Under the pieces are notes generated by a model, which was not told the DNA's origin, did not search any database, and saw only the letters and a list, made by a program, of their open reading frames with translations. DNA of 64,000 bases from Lolium rigidum (taxonomy: Eukaryota; Streptophyta; Magnoliopsida; Poales; Poaceae), in the NCBI RefSeq assembly GCF_022539505.1, contig NC_061510.1, forward strand, positions 36,233,047-36,297,046, given 5' to 3'. Positions 55,667-64,000 of the stretch are shown in pieces. A program made the position numbers and the translations under genes. Position 1 is the first letter of the stretch; each line of letters opens with the position of its first letter.

Positions 55667-56633
55667 TTGTTCTCGCCGTCGCTTCACCTCGCATCTTCCT
55701 TCTCGAAGAAAATACTAGTCGACCATAATCTCCTCGAGAGTTCATCAAGCGGACATTTGTCGGAAGATTTGCAAGAACTTCGACAACAACTTCAATCTAT
55801 GAAGAAACAAACTTTGGCCATGATGGAACAATCTCGGAAAGCCTCTGAAGGAGAAAGACTTGCTCTTCATCAAGCCAAAGAAGCTATGGCTGCTAGGGAT
55901 GCTGCTGTACTGGAAGCAAAGGGAGCCACAACCCGAGAAAATAGTATGCTTGAGCTAATGCCGGAAGCTAGCACAGTATATGCTAGGTACGTTTTTGCTT
56001 TCTTTTGATGCCTCTTCTTTATCTTGCCGTGCCTTTCTTCCAATTTCTTGCCCCGTCGCTTTTAACAGTGCTCAGCTCTTGATTCTGCCGTCGAAGATCG
56101 TAGAGTGAATGAGAGGACAAATCTTCTTGTTAATCTCTCCCTTAATCATGGGTGTTTGTTCTCGGCCACTTCCCGAACGAACCCAACAAATTGTTAGGTT
56201 CCAAGATCGTGCTTGCCAAGTGCGCGATTTTCTCAGCTTTTGCACGTCGACATTAACCCTTGTCTATAGGAATCTGTTTCCGCGAAACGAGGTTCCAAAA
56301 ACTCTTCCCGAATTATTGGAGGTATTCAGAGATGCTCCTCGCATCCATAACTTTGTGCGGGCTCAACTCACCGCTGGAGCGAGATTTGCCATGATTATGA
56401 TAAACATTTGTTATCCAAAGTTGGACCCGACGAAGATTGTTGCCGGTTGCCCGGCCAAGAAAACGCGTCGGAAAAATGATATTGACTCAATCGATGCAAT
56501 GGTAGCTCCTGTAGCTGAATCGATGATAGATGAACTTCTTCGGATGGACTCGGAGTTTTTTACCAAGGGTTCTTATGCTGAGCATAAGACAACCAGGGGC
56601 TTGTCCGTAGATACTATCTTGGGATTTAACTGA
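55667..56633 (+). CDS. Antisense ORF 2 of element B, coiled coil plus C-terminal domain
   Basis: Downstream of ORF 1, a second unit has a Gln/Glu/Ala coiled coil (LRQQLQSMKKQTLAMMEQSR; MAARDAAVLEAKGATTRENS) up to a GT donor at 55987 and an AG acceptor at 56067-56068. It then has a helical domain (FQDRACQVRDFLSFCTSTLT, VRAQLTAGARFAMIMINICY) ending TGA at 56631-56633. One frame change lies near 56160. The domain resembles C-terminal parts of other plant gypsy antisense proteins. No start codon in good context was identified, so it could be an extension or duplicate of ORF 1. Confidence 0.55.
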
Positions 56634-57096
56634 CTTGTATTATATTGGAAACCTTATATCTCACTCTTTTTTAATGTCCCTTCTCTTTTTTATGTTTCCG
56701 AAGGATTTTATTGTATATTGCTGAGGTCCTCTATGTTGTTGAAGCCCCCGAGCCTAACTAGGCGAAGATTGCACTATTTTTCCTTCCTTGAAATCTATTT
56801 TTTCTCGCTGGAATAAGACATCTTTGTTTGTCCCTTGGGTAGATTGCCCATTTTTGAGTATCTTTGATGTCGAAGTTCTATATTTGCATGGCGAGGTTTT
56901 TAAACCAAGGCACTTACGTTTTTTGATGTGTACACTATATTTATGATTGCTGTCTTCCGATTTTGTTATATTTGGCGAGGTATTAATGTACCAAGGCGAA
57001 ATATTTCGTTGAATCTATATTGTATGTATTTTGAGACTTGGGCGTTTGAGCCCCCGAGCGTGTCGAAAAATAAGAAGTATATCTCCACTATCTTTA
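56634..57096. other. Untranslated junction between antisense ORFs and integrase of element B
   Basis: AT-rich sequence with two 'gcccccgagc' motifs (56745, 57051) like those of the LTR region. No frame was recognised. Convergent transcripts from the two strands would end here. Confidence 0.5.
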
Positions 57097-58210
57097 TTAT
57101 ATTGCAGCACCACGAGCCCGCCTCATTAAAAACCTTTCCCGGCCCCACTCGGTGCCCCGAAAAAGGAAAAGAGTGCGTCCGAAAACTCGTGGGCGTTTCA
57201 AGACATTGAAGTTTTTACAAGGACTATATTTTAGCTCTAGGCGTAGAACCGCCCGAGTTGCGCCACGTTCCAGTGGGTTTTGCTCCTCCACCCCCGTCTT
57301 CTTGTCCTTTATTCCGTATGCTCCTCCTCCAATTACTTCCGTGACGATATAGGGACCAAGCCATGGTGACTCGAGTTTTTCATGACTTTTTTGCGTGAGC
57401 CGAAGAACTAAGTCCCCCACTTGAAAAGATCTTGGCCGCAAACGTCGACCGTGATAATTTTTCAAGTCCCGTTGATATTTGGTGACCCTTGATAATACTT
57501 CGTCTCGAGCTTCGTCGAGTGCATCTACATCGTCTTCCAATGCTGTCTTTGACGCTTCTTCATCATATGCCGTGACTCTAGGGGAGTCGTGCTCTATTTC
57601 TATTGGAAGTATCGCTTCCGCGCCATGGACTAGAAAAACGGGGTTTCTTGTGTCGCCGTATTTGGTGTTGTTCGGATGCTCCACAAGACACTTGGTAGTT
57701 CTTCGTGCCAGGTATGTCGAGCTTTTTCTAAAGGTCCCAACAGTACGTTTCTTGATGCCATTGCAGATGATGCCATTGGCTTTCTCGACTTGCCCATTGG
57801 TTTGAGGATGTGCAACCGACGCAAAGTTCAGCTTGATACCCACCTCTTTGCAATAGTCTTTGAATTCATTGGATGTGAAATTGCCGCCGTTGTCCGTGAC
57901 GATGCCGTGGGGCACTCCAAATCTGAAGACGAGGCCTTTTATGAATTTTACCGCAGATGCTCCGTCCGGTGAATTTATCGGCTTCGCTTCTATCCACTTT
58001 GTAAATTTGTCGACAGCCTACTAGCATGTATTCCTTTCCTCCCGGCCACGATTTGTGTAACTTGCCCACCATATCGAGTCCCCATTGTGCAAAGGGCCAC
58101 GACAAAGGTATTGGTGCTAGCTCGCTCGCCGGAGAGTGAGGTTTTGCGGCAAACCTTTGACACGCGTCGCAAGTTCGTACTATGTCCTTAGCGTCCTCAA
58201 TTGCCGTCAA
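57097..58210 (-). pseudogene. Element B integrase
   Basis: The minus strand shows the zinc-binding CxxC (RTCDACQRF), the core start APIPLSWPFAQWGLDMVG, the second Asp in GIVTDNGGNFTSNEFK, and the Glu of the DDE triad in HPQTNGQVEKANG. A GPYIVTEVIGGGAYG C-terminal module follows. The frame shifts near 57900-58000 between core start and second Asp. There is no chromodomain, as expected for the Tat lineage. Confidence 0.85.
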
Positions 58211-58301
58211 CCAAGCAGAATCCTCGCCCGAAAAACCTTGGCCGCGATAGCTCGACTACTTGCGTGGTGGCCACATATTCCTTCGTGCACATCCTTCAGA
58301 A

Positions 58302-59151
58302 TTATTCTTCCTTCTTCGGTGTGACGCACCTTTGCAAGACGCCCGAAATACTTCTCTTATATAATTCTCCCTTAACCACCGTGAAAGCTTTGGAGCGTCG
58401 AATTACTCGCCTTGCCTCGACCGGATCGTCGGGTATTTCTTTCCCGAGTATATATGATATGTATGGCTGCATCCACGGTATCCGTATTACCATGACCAGG
58501 TCTTGCTCTTCTTCTTCTTCCTCTTGCTTCTCCTTGGTAGCCCCCGAGGGTTTCTTCTCCTTCTTTTTTGATTTTGTCGACTCGTGGATCTCTCTCGTTA
58601 TCTCTTCCCAAAATACACCCGGTGGGACCGCAAGGCACCGCGACCCGATGTTTGCAAGAACGTCGGCTTCGTCGTTGCTCAATCTACTAATATGATTTAC
58701 TTCGCATCCATCGAATAACTTCTCGAGCTCATTGTACACCTCCTTGTATGCCATCATGCTATCATTGATTGCGTCACATTGGTTCATAACTTGCCGAGCT
58801 ACCAACCGTGAATCGCCAAAGATTTTTAATCGAGTTGCTCCGCAGGCTTTCGCCATCTTCATCCCGTGTATGAGAGCCTCATATTCTCGCTTCATTGTTA
58901 GATGCGTTAGGGAACGTCATCCGAAGGATGTACTTCAACTTGTCGCCTTCGTGTGATATGAGTACTACTCCCGCGCCAGCCCCTTCTAGTCTCTTGGACC
59001 CATCAAAGTTCATAGTCCAGGTTCTCGACAAATCTGGAGGTCCCGTATTTTGCAACTCCATCCACTCGCGATGAAGTCCGGCAGTATTTGCGACTTTATT
59101 GCTTTTCTTTTTTCGTACGTGATGTCCCGAGGGGAAAGTTCTATTCCCCAA
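58302..59151 (-). pseudogene. Element B second (archaeal-type) RNase H
   Basis: WTMNFDGSKRLEGAGAGVVL carries the first Asp, NNEA/YEALIHGMKMAKACG the Glu, KIFGDSRLVARQV the second Asp and LSNDEADVLANIGSR the last. A frameshift at about 58885-58895 breaks it. A Lys/Glu-rich linker (EKQEEEEEEQD) leads to the integrase N terminus. This extra domain is characteristic of Tat-group elements. Confidence 0.8.
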
Positions 59152-59432
59152 AGGGAGACACGACCCGTAGCTTCCGGATTGTTCAAGATATTTGACAAGG
59201 GAGCTTCGTTGACCACTATGATCGGGTGTGCCGAAAAATAGTGGCGCAATTTTCGTGCCGTCGTGAACACTCCATATGCTAGTTTTTGGTACCGAGGGTA
59301 CCTTTGTTTTGAGGGCGACAAGACTTCGCTCACGAAGTATACCGGCCGCCGCACTCCATGGATTTTCCCTTCTTCTTCTCTTTCGACAACTAACACCGTG
59401 CTAACCACTTGGGGTGTGGCTGCAATATACAA
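59010..59432 (-). pseudogene. Element B primary RNase H
   Basis: The segment RRPVYFVSEVLSPSKQRYPR and LAYGVFTTARKLRHYFSAHP is the gypsy RNase H/tether part. It is followed by SNILNNPEATGRVSLWGIEL. It joins the RT part through a frame change near 59430. Confidence 0.8.
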
Positions 59433-60393
59433 CAGAGAGGTTCCTTTTCCTTTGGAGCCACCAGGATTGGTGGTGTCGAGATTTTTCGCTTCGCATCCTC
59501 GAAAGCTCTATCGGCCTCTTCGTTCCACCGGAATTTATCTCCTTGTTTTATCGCCGCATAAAATGGTAACGCTTTTTCTCCTAACCCGGCGACGAATCCG
59601 CTCAAAGCCGCGACTCGCCCAGCTAGTCGTCGTATTTCTTTCAACTTCGTTGGCTTTCTCATTGTTACTATGGCTTGTATTTTGTCGGGATTTGCTTCAA
59701 TCCCTCTTGCTGAAACTAGAAACCCCGTAAGTTCTCCCGCCGGGACGCCAAAAGAACACTTCGTCGGGTTCAGCTTGAGGCAGAATTTGTCGAGGTTGTC
59801 AAAAGTTTCTTTGAGATCCTCGATCAGCGTTGCCCCTTTTTTGACGTTATGACGACATCATCAATGTATACTTGCACGTTTTTCCCGATCCGTGTTGCTA
59901 AACACTTCGCATCATCCTTCGATATGTTGCTCCCGCATTTTTTAGACCGAAGGGCATTGTCTTGTAGCAAAACACGCCGTAAGGTGTAATAAACGCTGTT
60001 TTGGCTTCATCATCTTCTTTTAATCTGATCTGGTTATAACCACAGTATGCATCCAAAAAGGAAAGACGTTCACAACCTGCCGTGGAGTCGATGATTTGAT
60101 CGATCCTTGGGAGGGGAAAGTGATCCTTAGGGCAATGTTTGTTGAGACACGTAAAGTCGACGCACATGCGAAGGACCTGTCGTGTTTTTCTTCGGCACCA
60201 TCACCGGGTTAGCTACCCATGTGGCTTCGTAGATATCTCTCTCGATAAAACCAGCTTCCTCTAGTCGATTTATTTCTGAAAGCATGGCTTTGCGGTTTGG
60301 TTCCGAAAACGCCGCAAAGGTTGTCTCGATTGGTTTCGCCGTTGGATCCAAATTTAGGTGGTGCTCGGCAAGTTCCCCGGGTACTCCCGGCAT
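59390..60393 (-). pseudogene. Element B reverse transcriptase
   Basis: Motifs occur in order on the minus strand: RLEEAGFIERDIYEATWVAN, MCVDFTCLNKHCPKDHFPLP, FLDAYCGYNQIRLKEDDEAK, MPFGLKNAGATYRRMM and the catalytic YIDDVV (59868-59857 for YIDD). The thumb region reads EIRRLAGRVAALSGFVAGL. Frame changes near 60160, 59890 and 59670 prevent translation as one protein in this consensus. Confidence 0.9.
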
Positions 60394-60599
60394 GTCAGCT
60401 GGACACCATGCGAAGATTTTCCAGCTCTCACGGAGGAACTCGACGAGCGCGCTTTCCTATGCGATATCCATGTTGTTTGCAATGGATGTCGTCTTTTTGG
60501 ATCCGTCGGGTGAATCCGCACCTCCTTAGAATTTTTCTCTCGTGTTGAAAGTTGATTCTTTGTTTGGCCTTCCAACGTCCGGCGCACGTCGTAATCAGT

Positions 60600-61143
60600 C
60601 ATGCTTTTCGACGCCAAGTATTCAGCTTGCATCCCGAAGGTTTCGATAACCGATGGAAATCCTTGTCGCACTTATCGCCTAAGGCGAAACTCCCTTTGAC
60701 CGTGATTGGTCCCTTGGGTCCAGGCAATCTCCATAACAGGTATGTATAGTGTGGTACCGCCATAAATCTAGCATATGCCGGTCGTCCCAACAAAGCGTGG
60801 TACCGCGATGGAAAATCCACGACTTCAAACTCCAGCTTCTCGATTCTATAATTTTCTCGGTTCCAAACCGAACGTCGAGGTTGATCTTTCCCAATGGGTA
60901 ACTTGGTTTTTCCGGTGTGATGCCGTGGAACCTTGTGTCCGTTGGCTTCAGGTTTGCTAAGGATATGTTCATCTTCCTCAATGTATCCGCATACATAAGG
61001 TTTAAGCTGCCGCCACCATCTATGAATACTCGAGAAACATCAAAACCCGCAATAACCGCCGGCGAATAAGTGCCGACCGCCCCGGTCGAGGAACTTGCCG
61101 CGGATGGTCCGCTATGGTGAAGCCAATGTCTTGCCCCGACCAA
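60600..61143 (-). pseudogene. Element B aspartic protease
   Basis: The segment VSRVFIDGGGSLNLMYADTL holds the active-site D-G-G where D-T/S-G is usual. It is followed by FHGITPEKPSYPLGKINLDV and a frame change near 60865. A glycine in place of Ser/Thr is seen in other Tat-like copies. Confidence 0.75.
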
Positions 61144-61270
61144 TTGAGGTACTCAACCGTTGGTGGAGGCATTTTCTCTCGCCATGAACACTTGTCTCGA
61201 GATTACTTTTTGAGTTCTCGTTGGACGGCCTTCCCTTCGAATCATCGACACCGCTCCGTTTGAGTTAGGA

Positions 61271-63523
61271 TCAACGTAAGGTGGTGGTGGAGGTGCTGCC
61301 GCTATTCCGAGCCGATGCCGATTGTCTTCCGTAATCGCGGGAGGTGGCGGTAGGTGAACTTCGCTCCCGGGCTCCCGAGGATTTCTCTCGTGCTGCTCGA
61401 GCGTGAGCATTTTCTCGCGTATCTAAACATTGCCTCGAAAATTTCGACAGCTCTTTCTCGCAGTGCCCCGACCGTCTTTTCCCGTTGTCGTCGAGGAAGA
61501 AGTGCATCCGGCACGGTCCGTTCAGCATTTCTTCTGGGGACACGAAAGGTCTTGGAAACCTCGGCCCACTATTTTGTCTATTGCGGGAGTCGTCTCTGTT
61601 GTCGCTTCGCTGCTCATTACTTCTCCGATAATCATCTCTATTATTTCCTCCCGCGCCGGCTCGGAATCCAGCCCGAAATTTGCCCCGGAGCGTCGTAGTT
61701 CCGATACCGCCGAGGAAATCGTCGCCTCGATTGATAATTTCGACCACGGTCCTCCTCTCGGCGACCTCGTGTCGTTTATTGTGGACAGCGTCTTCTCCGT
61801 CCGCCCATCTATTTGCTATCTCCATCAACGCGGATACCGTTTTTGGATTGGTCCTTCCCAAGTCCTCGACAAAATCTCCACGCCTAATTCCCGCGACAAA
61901 CGCATCTATTGCTCTCTCGTCGATATATTTTCTCGCCGAGTTTTTTATGATGTTCCACCTTTGGATATATTTTCTCATTGACTCATCTGGCTTTTGTCGA
62001 CATGCCCTCAGCTCTTCTAACGACGCAGGTTTTTTGCACGTGGACCTGAAGTTCTTGACGAATACGTCCTCGAAACTTTCCCAACTGTCGATGGATCCTG
62101 GCGGAAGTTTTTTGATCCAAGATCGTGCGGCTCCACTTAAGTGCACCTGAATACTTTGCATGGCTGTTGCTCTAGTTCCTCCAGCTAGCTTCACCGTCTC
62201 GAGGTAATCAATTAGCCGCTCCTCCGGATCTTGCAGTGCCGTCGAACTTTTTGAAGTGATCGGGTAACTTGAATCCCGAGGGGACTCGAGTTTTTCGGAC
62301 TCTTCTCGTGAAGCACGGTAGACCGCACATATCCTCGTCATTAAGCTCCGGGACCGCCGATGATCTCTTCTCGCTTTGCCTCGCTCTATCGACCCTTGCT
62401 TGTGCTCCCGTATCTCTTGCTCCACTTGGTCCTTCCGGAGCCGCCGCCGTTGCCGCCGCAGGTCGTGGACTATTTTGCCTTGCCGCTCCTTCGGGAGGCG
62501 TTGCTACGAACGCCGTCCCCATAGCTCCAACCCTCGCCAACGCCATGTTGTATAATGTTTCCCTTGGATCTCCCGGGGGTGGCCTCGGATGCAAGGATGT
62601 AAGCTTGTGTCGCCATATACCCAGCTTTCCGGTGTCTTAGGGATAATATTTCCTCTTGTATCTATCGACATAAAAGACATGTCGAGGTTTTGAACCAAGT
62701 GCTCTCTTTCTCGCTTCGGTATGTGTTGTAACCTTGATCTTCCTCTCGTTCCGAGCCTCCCCGTGGCTATCACCCGAAACTCTAGATTGTCCACTTAGAT
62801 CCGCCCTTCTCCCGCCGGATGCGTGCCGCCTCCTTTCTCCCGTTCAACTCAGCTCGTCTCGTTTTTCTATTTCTGGCAGCTCGTGCGAGCCTATATTGAT
62901 AAGCTTGCAGCTCTTGAGCCGTAGCCGTTGTCGTCATTGGCTCCGAACCATCTAGGGCTTTTGCCGCTCTATCCCAAGCTGCCTCGTGGAAGTTGAACTC
63001 GACGCGTGGTGTGGGCCCGACATATTTAGTGCCCATACCTCTCCTTAGATCCGAGGGATCGACAAAAGGATTTCCCAACTCGTCGAAAGCCTCCGATGTT
63101 TCCTCTTGATTTTCGATAGCATAAATCCGATGATATTTTGTACTCGTATCTATGTTGGGTTTGGTGACATCATTGTTGAGATTGATGAAGACCTTGCCCA
63201 CCGTGATGAGATTTGTCGATGAAGTCGTAATCGTCGACATCGCTTGAGCCATCGCTTATATATGAGTCCGCAGATGACTCAAACGATGCGTTGCCGAAGA
63301 TCTTGGCGAGTTTCTCTCTTGCTCGATGCCGACGTAACGTGTTGCCGAAGTTTCTTCTTCTCGACTCGCTTGACGATGCATAGCTTGAAAAATCGGAATC
63401 GACCGCCGACGATCCCGACGAAATCGGAATTTCGACACGATACGATCCTTCCTTCTCGACGCGAAAGTGGAACCTTCCGAACGTCATCTCCAAGGGCTCC
63501 GCCGTATACGCATATGCATCCAA
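61271..63523 (-). pseudogene. Element B gag, several frame changes
   Basis: The N-terminal part starts MDAYAYTAEPLEMTFGRFHF. The central capsid region reads MQSIQVHLSGAARSWIKKLP, PGSIDSWESFEDVFVKNFRS and ALMEIANRWADGEDAV, typical of Tat/Retand gag. It ends in an Arg/Asn/Asp-rich tail and CRMHFFLDDNGKRRSGHCEK, a zinc-knuckle-like C-x-H-C pattern. Frame changes near 63200, 62790 and 62215 break it. Confidence 0.85.
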
Positions 63524-63658
63524 ACGGGAGGGTGGGTGAGGAACAAAATCAACAAGACCAAGCAGCGATCCGTTTACCTCGATCCATAGTGTTGCTTCCG
63601 GTTGACGATGTCGAAGATCTTGAACGTGCCATCGAGATCGATCCTTACGCCTCTAATT

Positions 63659-63676
63659 CCCACGTACGGCGCCAAT
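63659..63676 (-). promoter_or_regulatory. Element B primer-binding site
   Basis: The minus strand reads ATTGGCGCCGTACGTGGG directly after the LTR end ...TTGTCA. The TGGCGCCG core is the usual gypsy primer-binding start. The rest differs from that of element A. Confidence 0.7.
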
Positions 63677-64000
63677 TGACAAGGGATTAACTTATCAATG
63701 CCTATGGATTGTAGGCTAGGGTTTAGTTAGAAGTAGAGGGCAAGTAGATCTCGAAGGTTTCAGCCGAAAAGTACTCGACGAATATGAAAACTAGGGTTTG
63801 CGTACAATGATTCGATGATCTCTCGTCCCTCGACTCCCCCTTTATATAAGAGGTGGAGCCGAGGGTTTCGTTTTGTACAAGTTACGCAGTTCGGGACGGT
63901 TTCTAACTCATCCCGCCAGCATTTACAAACAACACTTCTTATTACAACTCTACTTTCCTTAACATATCTTGGGCTCTCGAACCTTCCTATTCTTCGGTAA
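63677..64000 (-). repeat. Element B 5' LTR (partial, runs off the window)
   Basis: Starts tgacaagggattaacttatc like the left LTR. Only its inner 324 bp are in the window. Confidence 0.9.

Larger units (their letters stand above)
50981..64000 (-). mobile_element. Element B: Tat-lineage Ty3/gypsy retrotransposon with antisense ORFs (right LTR continues off the window)
   Basis: LTR sequence starting tgacaagggattaacttatc lies at 50981 and again at 63677. On the minus strand the order is gag, protease, RT, RNase H, a second RNase H, integrase (63.5 to 57.1 kb), then two plus-strand ORFs (52.8-56.6 kb), then the 3' LTR. A second (archaeal-like) RNase H and an extra antisense ORF before the 3' LTR mark the Tat/Retand group. 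The primer-binding site (minus strand ATTGGCGCCGTACGTGGG, 63676-63659) adjoins the right LTR. Over about 324 bp the LTRs differ by very few substitutions plus several one-base indels, so insertion is recent. Target duplication on the left would be ggtgt (50976-50980). Confidence 0.9.

Noticed and set aside
58201..58695. Plus-strand frames along the pol region of element B
   Set aside because: Antisense to clear RNase H and integrase motifs. The Ser-rich translation mirrors the Glu-rich linker.
50981..64000. Endogenous pararetrovirus or other viral insertion
   Set aside because: Domain order with integrase, LTRs and primer-binding sites identifies ordinary LTR retrotransposons. No movement or coat protein was seen.

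Overview
This is a plant nuclear genome window from a grass, most likely a Pooideae/Triticeae-type genome. It shows spliced genes with GT-AG introns, Stowaway and Tourist MITEs inside introns, and nested Athila- and Tat-type Ty3/gypsy retrotransposons. There is one run of 100 N (5443-5542).

Region 1 (1-5442) has no convincing gene. It holds a miniature LTR element (TRIM), a Tourist MITE, a poly(A)-tailed retroposon and a Stowaway end cut by the gap. Region 2 (5816-23553, + strand) is a very large gene: 46 visible coding exons join without a frameshift into about 1,607 residues of a HEAT-repeat protein of the SHOOT GRAVITROPISM 6 / MROH1 family. Its first exon or exons are missing in or before the gap. 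Its introns carry a truncated LINE with an 18-bp target duplication, a solo TRIM LTR, a Stowaway, a foldback MITE and a Mutator-like element.

Region 3 (23554-31394) holds a broken LRR receptor-kinase fragment, a tRNA-Gly(GCC) gene, several MITEs and, most notably, an IPS1/At4-type phosphate-starvation long non-coding RNA. That RNA carries a bulged miR399 decoy site (28507-28528), with two PHR1-type P1BS boxes upstream and a poly(A) signal downstream. Its 3' part is tandemly duplicated, and the second copy is split by a minus-strand LINE-like insertion.

Region 4 (31395-33932, - strand) is a PNO1 (Dim2/Rrp20) pre-40S KH-protein gene in two exons, with a one-base frameshift in exon 1. Its 1.87-kb intron holds a same-strand open reading frame for an unrecognised cysteine-rich (zinc-ribbon-like) protein with its own TATA box.

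Region 5 (about 34.9-64 kb) is a retrotransposon nest. Element C (Athila-like, minus orientation) has its 3' LTR split by element A (37819-44958, both LTRs, perfect 5-bp TSD, one 455-codon ORF and no gag-pol). Its gag is split by element B (50981 to beyond 64000), a Tat-lineage element with gag-PR-RT-RNaseH-second RNaseH-IN on the minus strand and two antisense, intron-containing ORFs between integrase and the 3' LTR. To the left lies older related gypsy sequence with 29-bp and about 85-bp tandem arrays.

The cellular genes appear independent of one another: tropism/vacuole (SGR6), phosphate signalling (IPS1 RNA), translation (tRNA-Gly) and ribosome biogenesis (PNO1).
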